From: Terriglobales bacterium
Lineage (GTDB): Bacteria; Acidobacteriota; Terriglobia; Terriglobales; Acidobacteriaceae
Reading direction: 5' to 3'
DNA length: 64,000 nt
NCBI GenBank assembly: GCA_035573675.1
Contig: DATMAB010000015.1
Location: 62,001-126,000 of the forward strand
Position numbers and translations under genes: made by a program
Part shown: positions 26,880-35,500 of the stretch, piece after piece
How the letters are laid out: every line of letters starts with the position of its first letter
How positions within the stretch are numbered: the first letter of the stretch is position 1
The notes under the pieces: model-generated
Database searches by the model: none
The model's input: only the letters and a program-made list of their open reading frames with translations
What the model was told of the DNA's origin: nothing

Positions 26880-27783
26880 GCGTGTCCTCGTGAGGGCTGG
26901 TGGACTGCAGGTTCCGGCGCGCTGCCTTGTTTCGGTACATTTCCGCATCTGCCCGCGCCAGGGCATCGTCGGTGGAATCGCCGGGCCGGCACTCCGCCAG
27001 CCCACAACTGAATCCCAGGCGGATTCCGTGGCTGCGCCGGTTCTCGTTCCAGTCGCGGGCTCGCTCCTGCAAGCGCTCGACCGCGCGTTCCGCAGCCCCG
27101 CGGCTGGTGTCGGGAAGGATCACCAGGAACTCATCCCCGCCATAACGCACGAGCGTATCCGACTCGCGAAATACAGCCTCCAGCAGCGCGGAGGCCTCGC
27201 GAAGGAACTGGTCACCGGCCTGATGCCCGAAGCGCGTGTTGACAGACTTGAAGTCATCCAGATCGATCATGAGCAGCGACACGCAGGAAGCCAGGCGCTC
27301 CGCCCGCCGCATCTCCTTGACCAGCGCGCGGTCCAGGTACCGGCGGTTGTACACGCCCGTCAGCGGGTCGAGCACGGATTCCTGTTCCGCCGCCTCGGCG
27401 CGGATCAGTTGCGTCAGCAGCATCTCGCGCGCAGCGTTCAGCGTGCGCCGATGCTGCGCCACGTGCAGAGTGAACAGCACCATCAGCATCACGAAACCCG
27501 CCAGCACCTGCAGCGCCTCCCAGTCGGGCAGGCGCAGGTCGCGGAGGTCGCGCATCATCCCCAGCACGATCGGCAGCAGGTACCCGCCCGTCAGGAGCCA
27601 CAGGATGAGCAGGGCGGTGCTCCACAGCTGCAGCTCACGGCGGCCAAGTGATTTGAACTTCTTGCGCAGCTGGTGGCGCAGGTCGCTGCTTCGTCCGGGC
27701 GCAGAACCAGCCTGCGAGGCCCGGGGCTGCGGTAGCGGCAGCTCGGTTGGCAAGGTCGTCGCGTCGGCAGACGGTCTGGTCAT
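26842..27783 (-). CDS. Membrane diguanylate cyclase (GGDEF)
   Basis: This 313-residue protein starts at the ATG at 27783 after a GGGGAG site. Two membrane segments lie near residues 50-72 and 84-105, followed by a GGDEF domain (about 140-300). The catalytic loop RYGGDEFLVILPD is intact. The substrate region has LDPLTGVYNRRYLD and IDLDDFKSVN with the metal-binding Asp. There is no RxxD inhibitory site in the usual position before GGDEF (residues read ESDTLVRYGGDEF), so product feedback by the I-site is unlikely. It makes c-di-GMP at the membrane, and its 3' end overlaps the PilZ gene. Confidence 0.9.
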   Translation of the reverse strand: MTRPSADATTLPTELPLPQPRASQAGSAPGRSSDLRHQLRKKFKSLGRRELQLWSTALLILWLLTGGYLLPIVLGMMRDLRDLRLPDWEALQVLAGFVMLMVLFTLHVAQHRRTLNAAREMLLTQLIRAEAAEQESVLDPLTGVYNRRYLDRALVKEMRRAERLASCVSLLMIDLDDFKSVNTRFGHQAGDQFLREASALLEAVFRESDTLVRYGGDEFLVILPDTSRGAAERAVERLQERARDWNENRRSHGIRLGFSCGLAECRPGDSTDDALARADAEMYRNKAARRNLQSTSPHEDTHASQHAVVFPRP

Positions 27784-27809
27784 CAGGCCACTCCCCGGCA
27801 CCCATGGAG

Positions 27810-27826
27810 AGCACATCAAGTGCCAA
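27810..27826 (-). promoter_or_regulatory. Candidate sigma54 promoter of the GGDEF-PilZ operon
   Basis: The minus strand reads TTGGCACTTGATGTGCT. The -24 box TTGGCAC is a perfect consensus, GG and GC are exactly 10 bases apart, and the -12 box is GTGCT (one change from TTGCT). The predicted start is near 27799, giving a leader of about 16 bases that still contains the GGGGAG ribosome binding site before the ATG at 27783. Confidence 0.6.
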
Positions 27827-28004
27827 GGTTGTCGTCAGGCCGGGATGCTTACCGCGCTGAGTACGAAGGGATTAGCGGCTGCCTGGGATATGCCCTTCCG
27901 CACTGGCTTCCGAAGCTCGGACAGTCGTCCGCAGCTTGGACTGCCGAACGCATTCCGGTGCCTCATTTCGATCAGTCGACGTGAGAGAATGAGGTCAGGC
28001 GAAC

Positions 28005-28044
28005 GGCCCCGTAGCTCAGATTGGATAGAGCAGCGGTTTCCTAA
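28005..28044 (+). repeat. Left attachment site (5' half of tRNA-Arg)
   Basis: These 40 bases are identical to bases 1-40 of the intact tRNA-Arg at 46437, from the first acceptor base to the end of the anticodon loop. Identity starts exactly at tRNA base 1 and stops after the anticodon loop, where the sequence continues TGCGCTTTG instead of the stem. This is attL, the original tRNA promoter side of the host. Confidence 0.85.
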
Positions 28045-28370
28045 TGCGCTTTGTGACGTTAGCACGGAGTAGCAACACGGGTCACGAAGTGCGAGACGAG
28101 CCAATGTTCATGCGGGTCGGCGCGCCTCTTCCGCTATCCCTGCTCGCACATGACTACTGCCGCAATTTAGTGCAAAGTGCGCCGAGAATGAGCGCGATTT
28201 GTGGAGAGTTTTGTGGATAGGTCCTGGCCTGGCCGCCAAGAAAGCTCTTGGAGTTCCACAGGCCGCCGAGGTACACAGCTTCGGACGCAGTGAATTCCGC
28301 ACCAGCGCGCCGCGCCGGTGGATGAACACCGGGCACGGCGCTAACCAGCGTCGCCTACAAGGAGGCAACG
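28045..28370. other. Element left end, noncoding
   Basis: About 325 bases without a gene. The stretch contains the left 22-bp arm-type repeat at 28198-28219 and a GTGAC...GTCAC dyad (about 28051-28085) close to the attachment core, both possible integrase or excisionase binding sites. No promoter could be assigned for the gene at 28371, apart from a strong AAGGAGG ribosome binding site just before it. Confidence 0.55.
28198..28219 (+). repeat. Left 22-bp arm-type repeat
   Basis: A 22-base sequence matches 46386-46407 at 20 of 22 positions, in the same orientation. Each copy is itself two tandem TTTGTGGA units, the second extended to TTTTGTGGATA. Position just inside both ends of the element suggests integrase arm-binding sites. 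Confidence 0.65.
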
Positions 28371-28910
28371 ATGGCTGCACGGCAAGCTATCACCCCTCGC
28401 CGCAGAATTGAAAATCGGCCCTGGCGAGTCCTCCCATCCGGGGCGGCATCCCAGCCCACACCATTGCACGCCGGGTCAGGCCGGCGAGAAGGAGCCACTA
28501 GCATGCCGAGAATGAACACGCGCACCCGCCTGTTGCTTCGCGTGAAGCAGACGATCCTGCGCAACCCCCGCGCGTTCGACGCGGATACAGATGACCACGA
28601 CGTCGCGGGGCTGGTCGTCCGCGCGGCCAGGCGAGATCCATGTTGGCGAAGGCTACAGCCCAAGCTGCTCGCGGTGAGCGGCGAACTGTTGACCGCGCAG
28701 CGATTGCTGGGAATCACCACCAGGAAGGCCGACAGCCTGTTCCTCCCGTTCAAGTGGCCGCGCCGATTTCGACGGCAATATAGGCGTGAAGGCTCGTGGC
28801 GGCTGGGTAACAGGCGATATGAGCGAGTGCGAGGCAGCCTTCGGGACATGGGAAAAAACGCCAAGGTCGCTGCGGCCCGCATCGACTACTTCCTGGAAAC
28901 GGGCCACTAG
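28371..28910 (+). CDS. Element-encoded basic protein of unknown function
   Basis: This 179-residue protein starts at an ATG 5 bases after a strong AAGGAGG site, which supports it as a real gene. It is very basic and Arg-rich, with no signal peptide or membrane segment. The C-terminal half (KWPRRFRRQYRREGSWRLGN, then RVRGSLRDMGKNAK) would suit nucleic-acid binding. I recognise no family. It is the first gene inside the left end, on the same strand as the downstream integrase at 29049, and could be a regulator or directionality factor. That role is only a guess from position and charge. Confidence 0.5.
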   Translation: MAARQAITPRRRIENRPWRVLPSGAASQPTPLHAGSGRREGATSMPRMNTRTRLLLRVKQTILRNPRAFDADTDDHDVAGLVVRAARRDPCWRRLQPKLLAVSGELLTAQRLLGITTRKADSLFLPFKWPRRFRRQYRREGSWRLGNRRYERVRGSLRDMGKNAKVAAARIDYFLETGH

Positions 28911-29048
28911 GCATGATTCCTCCCACCTGCCGCGCCCGCGCGGTACAACGCCCTGCGCGGGCGCGGTCCCTTCACTCTTTACCGCAATCGGGTCCCCGTT
29001 TGTTGCTCCAAAGCAGCGCATTCTCGAACACAGGAGAGCCGGGCCGGC

Positions 29049-30098
29049 ATGAGCTACGACCCCGAGTTTGCAAGCAGGACCTTCCGCGAAGCAGCAGCGA
29101 TCTGGCTGGAATCACGTCGCCCTCACCTGAAGGCGCGGACGCTTTCGGACTACAAGGAGTACCTCGTCCCCCTCAATGGCTTCTTCGGCGACATGCGGCT
29201 CCGGGCCATTCATGCGGCACACCTGCGCGAGTACCAACACGCGCGCCTGGAAGGCGTGCCGCCGTTCAAGCAGAAGGCCGGAGCCTCGCGCATCAACCAT
29301 GAACTCAGCATGCTCGGGCAGATTCTCCGGCGTGGCGGGCTGTGGGCCGCCGTCGAGCCGGGGTACGAGCCCCTGCGGCTGCCCAAGTTCCAGCCGCCGC
29401 GCGCCCTAACCGCCGAACAGGAGCAGCGCTTGTTCGCAGTCGCCAGTGGGCGGCCGGAGTGGGCTGAGGCCTACTACGCTGGCCTGTTGATGGTTAACAC
29501 CACGGCATCGGGATGCGAGGTCCGTGGGTTGCGGATTGCAGACGTGGACCTCGTCAACCGCACAATCTCCGTGCGAGAGGAGAGCGCCAAGAATCAGTTC
29601 CGCGTTCGTCGCATACCGCTGAACGGCGTGGCCACGTTGGCGGTCGAGAAGCTCCTGGAGAGGGCGGCAAGCCTGGGCGCTCGGGAGCCGCAGCACTACG
29701 TGTTCCCCTACCGCGAGGCACGCAACCGCTACGATCCCACGCGACCGATGAGCCGCTGGGGTTTGCGCGGCGCCTTCCGCGAGATTAAGGAAGCGGCCGG
29801 CCTGCCGTCCTTCCGCCCGCACGATCTGCGGCATACGTCCATCACGCGCATGGCCGAGGCCGGTGTGCCCGTGCAGGTGGGGATGAGCATCAGCGGGCAC
29901 AACACGCGGCAGATGTGGGAGTGGTACTCGCAGATCGGCATGGAAGCCAAGCGCAATGCCCTGGGGTGTCTGGAGGCAGGACCGCCGAAGGTCTACGGGA
30001 TGAACGGGGAGCCGCCGCCCACCGCGGCCGACAAGAAGCCGCGCGATGTACCCGCGAAGGCGCCGGGCACCTGGGTTGTGCCGGCTGCAACAGATTAG
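29049..30098 (+). CDS. Tyrosine recombinase/integrase (left copy)
   Basis: This 349-residue protein has an N-terminal SAM-like core-binding domain (residues 10-105, TLSDYKEYLVPLNGFFGDMR). The catalytic domain follows: first Arg in GCEVRGLR (near 159), the strand with Lys in ESAKNQFRVRRIPLNG, HDLRHTSITRMAE (258-270), and GHNTRQMWEWYS with the nucleophile Tyr near 293. All catalytic residues are present. There is no arm-binding AP2-like domain at the N-terminus. It closely resembles the second recombinase in parts (IPLN..A..AV..LLERA..LGA..P.HY), so the two belong to one subfamily. Confidence 0.92.
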   Translation: MSYDPEFASRTFREAAAIWLESRRPHLKARTLSDYKEYLVPLNGFFGDMRLRAIHAAHLREYQHARLEGVPPFKQKAGASRINHELSMLGQILRRGGLWAAVEPGYEPLRLPKFQPPRALTAEQEQRLFAVASGRPEWAEAYYAGLLMVNTTASGCEVRGLRIADVDLVNRTISVREESAKNQFRVRRIPLNGVATLAVEKLLERAASLGAREPQHYVFPYREARNRYDPTRPMSRWGLRGAFREIKEAAGLPSFRPHDLRHTSITRMAEAGVPVQVGMSISGHNTRQMWEWYSQIGMEAKRNALGCLEAGPPKVYGMNGEPPPTAADKKPRDVPAKAPGTWVVPAATD

Positions 30099-30215
30099 GG
30101 GCTAGTGCTACTGGCGCGAATAATGGGTTCCGCCAACATGCTCGCCGGACGTAGTTCCTCTACAACCTGTGCACTCGTCCACATGCCAACCATCGTGTCC
30201 TGGCGAATGTAGCAG

Positions 30216-30653
30216 TCACTCCGGTACTCCCTCCCAGAACAACTTGTACCAAACGATGATCTTGGCCTTCTGAGCCATCAGCGTCGCTTGATTCACGCCT
30301 GTCTCTCTGGCCGTGTGCGACTCGATGTATGGATGTCTACCGCTTGGAGCGTTTCGTGCTGGAAGCGCCCTGCCTTCCGGATGTTGCTCCGGCCACGGCC
30401 ACCATTCGACGTTCAAAGCGGGTCCGGTCCCAACATTTACTAGTTGCACTGTAGTGCCTTCGGCCTTCATCACCAGCACAGGGCGCGACATACTTTCGAC
30501 TTGGTCTGCGGAAACCTTGGATTGCTGTATCGCGGCCTCCTTGATTCTTTCCGTGCTTTCCACGTACCGCTTTGCATAGTGCACGCTCGCGGCCAGAAGT
30601 AGTAGCTGGCCACCGAAGATAAGGGTTTGAATTTCATCCAACGAGTAGGACAT
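30216..30653 (-). CDS. Membrane-anchored protein of unknown function
   Basis: This 145-residue protein has a single N-terminal membrane segment (residues 11-27, LIFGGQLLLLAASVHYAK), followed by a charged helix (residues 28-52). A beta-type domain follows, with RPVLVMKAEGTTVQLVNVGT and GPALNVEWWPW. The NVGTGPALNV sequence occurs in many uncharacterised membrane-anchored bacterial proteins. It does not look like a structural phage protein and may be cargo. It has the same orientation as the secreted protein gene 62 bp upstream (30716-31813), with which it may be cotranscribed. Confidence 0.6.
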   Translation of the reverse strand: MSYSLDEIQTLIFGGQLLLLAASVHYAKRYVESTERIKEAAIQQSKVSADQVESMSRPVLVMKAEGTTVQLVNVGTGPALNVEWWPWPEQHPEGRALPARNAPSGRHPYIESHTARETGVNQATLMAQKAKIIVWYKLFWEGVPE

Positions 30654-30715
30654 CTTGCACTCTCCCGAACGTTAGCCAGATGGGCGGCTGGGGATGGGAA
30701 ACGATTTCATCCCCT

Positions 30716-31813
30716 CTACTTATGAGCCCAGATTGCTGCGCACGCATCCTTGATCGCGTTCTTGAGCAACTGGGTCCCACCGCTATAGATTGCGTCGCCG
30801 GCCGGAGTGAACACAGAGACGCTATAAGGCGGCGAACCCCAATGGGAGTGGTCCAGCAGCACGATGTAGTCGGCTTTCTCTGCGTGCACAGTAACGACGA
30901 ACCCAGGGCAGCGTTCGTGCAGGGTCTTGAGGATTTCCGGCTTCGGCAGATGGGTTCCGCTACTCGCGGACGTGGCTGTGTTACGAAAGCGCTCGAAACC
31001 GCCGAGGCTTTCCCATGTCTTGCGGTCCGTAAGAAAGATGCGCGACCCCGCCTCGGTCGCAACGTCCGCCTTGCCTTCGTGGGGTTGGGGGCTGGTTGGC
31101 GCAGGCTCCTCGGTAGCCGATGCTGACGGCTTCGCGGGCTCGAAATGTGAGGCCGGCAGGGAAGGTTGGGTAGCGGAAACCTCGCTGAGCGTGACGTCCT
31201 GGTCGAGCCGCAACCAAAGCTTGCGCCCCTTCTTAAGCTCGAAATCATCCCAGCGCGCGCTGGCCTCGGCCAATGCGCCCAGCACCGCGATAGCTCCGCC
31301 GATACCGGCGCCGATCCCAGCACCTTTCGCCCCGCCAGCGGCAGCGCCAATGCCCGCGCCTACGCCCGCCCCGGTGACTACGACGCCTGCGGTTTCACCC
31401 TTAGATATGCCAGGCTGCGTCGCAACGCCCTCGGCGTCCACGTCTTGCGACATCCCCAGGCTTTGAAGCGAAGCTGGGGCCTCAAGGGCACGCCCGTCCG
31501 GGAAGGTCATGCGATAGAACGCCAGCCGGAGCCGCGCCGAGATTCTCTGCTTACGATCAGCAGCCCGCACATCCTCGACACGGCCTGTCAAGCGGCTGCC
31601 CGTTGGCACGAGCACATTGCTGCCTCGCTCTACAGGCTGGAGCAAGATGACCTCGACTCCGTCTCCCACACGCGCAGTCTTGGTGCTGACACTCGATTCG
31701 AGTTTCGCCCGCAGGCGCGTCCCGGCCAGTAGGGATACCGTATCGCTCTGGGCGCGAGCGGGCCCTGATCCGCAGACAAAGGCCAGCAAAATGGCAAGCG
31801 CGAGCTCTCTCAT
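30716..31813 (-). CDS. Secreted protein with glycine-zipper segment
   Basis: This 365-residue protein (ATG at 31813) has a signal peptide (residues 4-20, cleavage after GPARAQ). The next domain (DTVSLLAGTRLRAKLESSVS...VPTGSRLTGRVEDV) resembles the soluble beta domain found in many acidobacterial secreted proteins and in TrbI/VirB10-like folds. It is followed by a long glycine zipper (about 145-190, GAGVGAGIGAAAGGAKGAGI). After a Pro/Ser linker, the C-terminal domain (HERCPGFVVTVHAEKADYIV to AAIWAHK) matches a type of secreted protein seen elsewhere in such genomes. Its presence within a phage-like element suggests cargo. Function unknown. Confidence 0.65.
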   Translation of the reverse strand: MRELALAILLAFVCGSGPARAQSDTVSLLAGTRLRAKLESSVSTKTARVGDGVEVILLQPVERGSNVLVPTGSRLTGRVEDVRAADRKQRISARLRLAFYRMTFPDGRALEAPASLQSLGMSQDVDAEGVATQPGISKGETAGVVVTGAGVGAGIGAAAGGAKGAGIGAGIGGAIAVLGALAEASARWDDFELKKGRKLWLRLDQDVTLSEVSATQPSLPASHFEPAKPSASATEEPAPTSPQPHEGKADVATEAGSRIFLTDRKTWESLGGFERFRNTATSASSGTHLPKPEILKTLHERCPGFVVTVHAEKADYIVLLDHSHWGSPPYSVSVFTPAGDAIYSGGTQLLKNAIKDACAAIWAHK

Positions 31814-32305
31814 CGTCAAATATCCCCGGGTAGCAGGGTGCTGATGGGGCGCATTGTAGCGCGTTTTGACCCTGTTTTTTGGGGCGTCCCGGGGCGTTGG
31901 GTAGGAGGGGGTATATTTTTTTGTGACCGGGTAAATCTTCTTGTGACCTTGTGCGAGTCGCTTCTATGCGGGATTATGAGGGCACCCAAGTGAGGCTTCC
32001 ACCTCCACAAATGGGGGCCGCCCTCGGGTTGAAACGCAGGGGCCCGTGGTTTGAAATGGGGCGCGCGGTGTCCAAGACCACGCGTTTTGCGACCCCAGGC
32101 CCCTTTCGCTTATTGTGAGTGTCTGGTAGCGAGTACGGTCGTGTCAACCTCGGTTGGGCTGCATGGTTTCTCCGCCGTGGGCAAGACGCCTTTGGCTGTC
32201 GGCATCGTGCAGGACGATACGGTGTGCTCACTGGGCACAGGGTCTATAAACGGCGCGTGCTGCTGGGCTGGCCCGGAACCCTTAGAACCCGTGTCCGGCT
32301 CGTGC
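31814..32305. other. Noncoding stretch inside the element
   Basis: About 490 bases without a supported gene. It contains T-rich runs (31877-31882 and 31916-31921), two TTGTGACC direct repeats (about 31920 and 31939), and a TACAAT -10-like box on the minus strand (31853-31858) that could serve the secreted-protein gene. Base composition is less GC-rich around 31910-31950 than nearby. The short open frame 32051-32407 shows no coding features. Confidence 0.5.
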
Positions 32306-32458
32306 CTAACGCCAAGTGATGCGTCTGTAGCGAGTGATCTCCCGGCGCGCAGCGCGCCAGAAATAGATGGCCACGGCCAGGACTATCACGCACGCGAACG
32401 CATCTAGGATGCCCAGGGGCGGGTAGGTGAAGCCTGGCGGGATGGGCGGCTCGGGCAT
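32306..32458 (-). CDS. Small single-pass membrane protein (50 aa)
   Basis: A 50-residue open frame with start MPEPPIPPGFTYPPLGI, then a hydrophobic segment (FACVIVLAVAIYF) and a basic tail (RAARREITRYRRITWR). That layout (short outside, one helix, basic inside) suits a small phage holin or pinholin-like protein. It begins 10 bases after the stop of another tiny membrane ORF and follows the tail gene in the same direction. The ribosome binding site is weak, so the call is tentative. Confidence 0.4.
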   Translation of the reverse strand: MPEPPIPPGFTYPPLGILDAFACVIVLAVAIYFWRAARREITRYRRITWR

Positions 32459-32468
32459 GCGAGGACCG

Positions 32469-32552
32469 TCAGATCTCCGACATGATGGCGCCCAGCAGCC
32501 AAACCATTGCCGCGAGCCCCACGAACACGATCAGGATGTTGAGCACCAGCAT
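32469..32552 (-). CDS. Tiny membrane peptide (27 aa)
   Basis: An ATG at 32552 opens a 27-residue peptide that is almost entirely hydrophobic (LNILIVFVGLAAMVWLLGAI) and ends in SEI. It lies 45 bases after the tail-protein stop and 10 bases before the next small ORF, both on the minus strand. Single-helix peptides are frequent beside phage lysis or tail genes. It is below the size where coding potential can be judged from sequence alone. Confidence 0.35.
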   Translation of the reverse strand: MLVLNILIVFVGLAAMVWLLGAIMSEI

Positions 32553-32597
32553 GGTGACGGGGACGTTCCCTCTCCTGCCGGCCGAAAGTCAAGCGCT

Positions 32598-35126
32598 TCA
32601 GGCCCCCTTGTTCATGCCGCCGAAGTTGCGGCCGAAGTTCAACCCGAAACCGCCGAACCAAAAGGCGTCCGTGGTCCGCACCGTGCCCTGTAGTAATCCG
32701 TTGATCGGGGTGATCCTGAACTGCACGGCCTTGCCCGATGGTGCGTCGGCAAGGTACTGGGCCAGCGTGTACGTGAAGGACGTCCCCGTGAGTCCGGTCT
32801 GTGTGCGGCTACCCTGCACCACGCCGTCCAGCAGGACCTCAACGGTGTACGTGCCCTCAATCGTGCCCGCCACGCTGGCGGCATCCTGCTGCACCACATT
32901 TGGCTGCGCCGTGCGGATGCGGTGCGCCCAGGTAAACGCTGCATCTCCCACTACGTCCGTGGGCCAGTACAGGCCGTTGACCTGGGCCTTGCCGGGCGGG
33001 TAGGGCTTCTGCGCCCTGCTGGCCATCGTCTTTGTCACGGGCGACACGTTCTCGATAGGAACGACGCCCCTGTGGCTGTACGGTAGACACTTCGCGCTGA
33101 CCGCCAGGTCGATGGGGTAAGGGTCCGGGCGCGCCAGACTGCCGCCGTCGCTGATGAACCACACGCGCTCGCCAGCCGCATGATCGGTTGGGATGGTATC
33201 GAAGATGCCGCGCACGATCCCCGCGACGGTCCAGGTGCCGTCGCCGTTGTCGGCGGCCGTAGTCCAACTCATCCACTCCTCGCCGATGAGCAGTAGATTC
33301 TCACCGCGCACCCGGCCGGCAGCGTCCGTGTTCTCTAGACCCGGCAGGTCGCGCCCTCCTTGAATCACGAAGCCCACGGTGTCCAAGGCTAGTGTCGTGC
33401 GCGGGTAAGGGTCGCGCAGCGTAGCGCTGGGACAAGGGCCCTCGTCGTTGCTGTGGTAGTAGCCCTGACCCTCGTCCGACCACACCTGGTAGCCGTCGCT
33501 CTGGTCCTCCGCGCGCACGGCAGCAACAATCAGCTTGCGCTCGGCCTCGTCCGTAAGGTGATAGGGCATCTCTTCGAGAACTTGCGCCAGCGGAGGCAGA
33601 GGATCGCTGACGGGGTCCACCCAGCCGCTATCTGCGGGCGGATCGTACGCGGTGAAGGCCACGTTGAAGATGTCCTCCACGGCCTCTACCTCGATCCTCG
33701 GGTTAGCCAGGTCGCCGTAATTGATCGTGCCCACGCGCAGCACCATGCCGGTGATGCCGTAGGGTGCGAACGTAAGCTTGAACACGCTGCCGATTCTCAG
33801 GTTCCACGCCTTGCGGTTAGCCACGATGCGCGCCTTGGCCAGCGGGTAACTATGAATCTTGAGCTCGCGGACCGCGACCTTCTGCGCGATGGCTGCGCTA
33901 GTGAAGCCTTTAAACGAGATAGTGTCACTCGCAATCTCGCCGCGCACGGCATGGTTCGCCGTCTCCTGGGCCTGCACCATGTCGTCCTTGAAGGTGGTGC
34001 GGTTGGTGAACTTGATCTTGATCTCGTTCAGCGTCTCTTCCCAGGAGCCGCGCGTTAGCTCGGGGGCTTCGAGCACGTCGTCCTGGGTGATCTCCAGGAG
34101 CGTGTTCGGATCATAGTCGGCGCGGGCCAGCTTGAACTCCCACAAGCCCGTGGCCGGGTCGGTATAGAACACGCCATCCACGTGGCGTGCGATCTCCCCG
34201 AGCAGCTGGTCGCCGCTGGTTGGTTCGTCGACCTTGATGCTCATGCCCATGCCTTCGGTCCACAGCGTCTCCCCTGCGGCGCGCCAGCTGGTGAGGTTGA
34301 AGCGCGCGGACGGAATGCCCAGGCCCCACACGGGGTTGGTCATGATTTCGTAGGCGATCTCGGCCGGATTGGCGTCCCATCCGCCGATGATATTGTGGCC
34401 CGCCGTGAGCCCCAGGTTGTTCGGGCAGCGCCGCAGCACGAAGGCCCACTTCTTGATCACTGGGTTCGTCCCCACATAGAAGGGCCAACCCTTCGTGATG
34501 GACGAACGCTCCAGGACCACCTGGCACACGCCGCTATACGCCGGAGCCGTGGCCTGGCCGATCTGGCTGGCCAGGTAGGCATTGCTAGGCTGGCCTTCCT
34601 TGCCGCTGTAGAAGCGCAGGCGGCCCTTGAGTCCGCCCTCTCCCGTTGGGTTGTCGCGGATGGTGCCGCCGAACATGTCTCGCGCCGCGTTGGAACTGAT
34701 GTCCACCACGGCCTCACCCGTGGGGCCGGGCAGAATGTTGGCTACTCCGGGGATGGGCTTGTCATTGTCGCCGGCGCGAATCGAGATTAGTTGATCCACT
34801 ACGCCGTGGCAAAGCGCCATCTGCATGCCGATGAAGTACTGATAGCCCAGGACTCGGCTGCGCTCAAAGAGGAGGCTGAGGGTGAAGATGCGATGCCAGC
34901 CAGCGACCTTGCTCTTGACGGCATTCTTCGCCAGGTCGCCCCACCACACGACGTTTGGGTCGCGCACTATGCAGGTGCCGAAGATCACCGGCAGCGTCTT
35001 GCCTTCCTCGGCGACCGGGACTTGGAACTCGCCGGCAGCCGAAGGCTCCACGTCTCGCTGCCTGGAGAGCAGCGCGGAAACCGCCGTGGTCGCGACGAAC
35101 AGGATCGCTACGAGCCAGAATGCCAT
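32598..35126 (-). CDS. Phage tail tip protein (lambda J-like)
   Basis: This 842-residue protein starts with one hydrophobic helix (residues 3-20). It then follows the layout of J-like/host-specificity tail proteins: an N-terminal part with EEGKTLPVIFGTCIVRDPNV, a long middle part typical of the phage tail 3 fold (GGWDANPAEIAYEIMTNPVW, WRAAGETLWTEGMGMSI), and fibronectin-like repeats near the C-terminus (GTYTVEVLLDGVVQGS). The 'YEIMTNPVWGLGIPS' phrase is characteristic of this group. It is the last large gene of the leftward morphogenesis run. The N-terminal helix is unusual for a tail protein and may reflect a different start or a membrane-associated assembly step. Confidence 0.82.
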   Translation of the reverse strand: MAFWLVAILFVATTAVSALLSRQRDVEPSAAGEFQVPVAEEGKTLPVIFGTCIVRDPNVVWWGDLAKNAVKSKVAGWHRIFTLSLLFERSRVLGYQYFIGMQMALCHGVVDQLISIRAGDNDKPIPGVANILPGPTGEAVVDISSNAARDMFGGTIRDNPTGEGGLKGRLRFYSGKEGQPSNAYLASQIGQATAPAYSGVCQVVLERSSITKGWPFYVGTNPVIKKWAFVLRRCPNNLGLTAGHNIIGGWDANPAEIAYEIMTNPVWGLGIPSARFNLTSWRAAGETLWTEGMGMSIKVDEPTSGDQLLGEIARHVDGVFYTDPATGLWEFKLARADYDPNTLLEITQDDVLEAPELTRGSWEETLNEIKIKFTNRTTFKDDMVQAQETANHAVRGEIASDTISFKGFTSAAIAQKVAVRELKIHSYPLAKARIVANRKAWNLRIGSVFKLTFAPYGITGMVLRVGTINYGDLANPRIEVEAVEDIFNVAFTAYDPPADSGWVDPVSDPLPPLAQVLEEMPYHLTDEAERKLIVAAVRAEDQSDGYQVWSDEGQGYYHSNDEGPCPSATLRDPYPRTTLALDTVGFVIQGGRDLPGLENTDAAGRVRGENLLLIGEEWMSWTTAADNGDGTWTVAGIVRGIFDTIPTDHAAGERVWFISDGGSLARPDPYPIDLAVSAKCLPYSHRGVVPIENVSPVTKTMASRAQKPYPPGKAQVNGLYWPTDVVGDAAFTWAHRIRTAQPNVVQQDAASVAGTIEGTYTVEVLLDGVVQGSRTQTGLTGTSFTYTLAQYLADAPSGKAVQFRITPINGLLQGTVRTTDAFWFGGFGLNFGRNFGGMNKGA

Positions 35127-35134
35127 CCAGGCAC

Positions 35135-35500
35135 CTAGGCCAGAGTGGGCCGCCGAAGCTCGCCCAGCGCGCGCGTAAACGTCTGTCCGCAGGCCGTGCA
35201 GGGGATCGTGACTTCCGTGGCCGCGAAGCGCTCCACGTCGTTCACAATCGCTTCCGAAACCCTCTCACTGAAGACGGGGATCTCGGCGGGGCTCAGTTGC
35301 GGCACCACGCCCGTCGCCAGAATGGCGTCCACTTCGTCGGACGGCCGGAACCCGCTGGTCTCGATCAGGTCCGCCATCACGAACTCAATCACCGCTGAGC
35401 AGTGTGGGCAGGTCGTCCAGGAGTGGTTGTTGTCGGCGGGACGCTCGTGATTCAGGCGTTCGAGTATTCTGGCCAAGAAGTCGGCGAATCTGACGGTCAT
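35135..35500 (-). CDS. Small zinc-binding phage protein
   Basis: This 121-residue protein has two CxxC pairs, CPHC (residues 31-34) and CTAC (about 100-103), likely forming a zinc site. Between them is an acidic, helical segment. The ATG overlaps the stop of the Nu1-like gene (ATGA at 35497-35500), and its own stop is 8 bases before the tail-protein start. No family is recognised. The tight coupling implies a role in packaging or tail assembly. Confidence 0.6.
   Translation of the reverse strand: MTVRFADFLARILERLNHERPADNNHSWTTCPHCSAVIEFVMADLIETSGFRPSDEVDAILATGVVPQLSPAEIPVFSERVSEAIVNDVERFAATEVTIPCTACGQTFTRALGELRRPTLA

Noticed and set aside
26674-27651. Plus-strand open frame across the GGDEF and PilZ genes
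   Set aside because: Antisense to two genes with intact catalytic and binding motifs.
28005-28080. A second tRNA-Arg at the left end
   Set aside because: Only bases 1-40 match; the anticodon stem, T arm and acceptor 3' side do not follow, so it is an attachment site.
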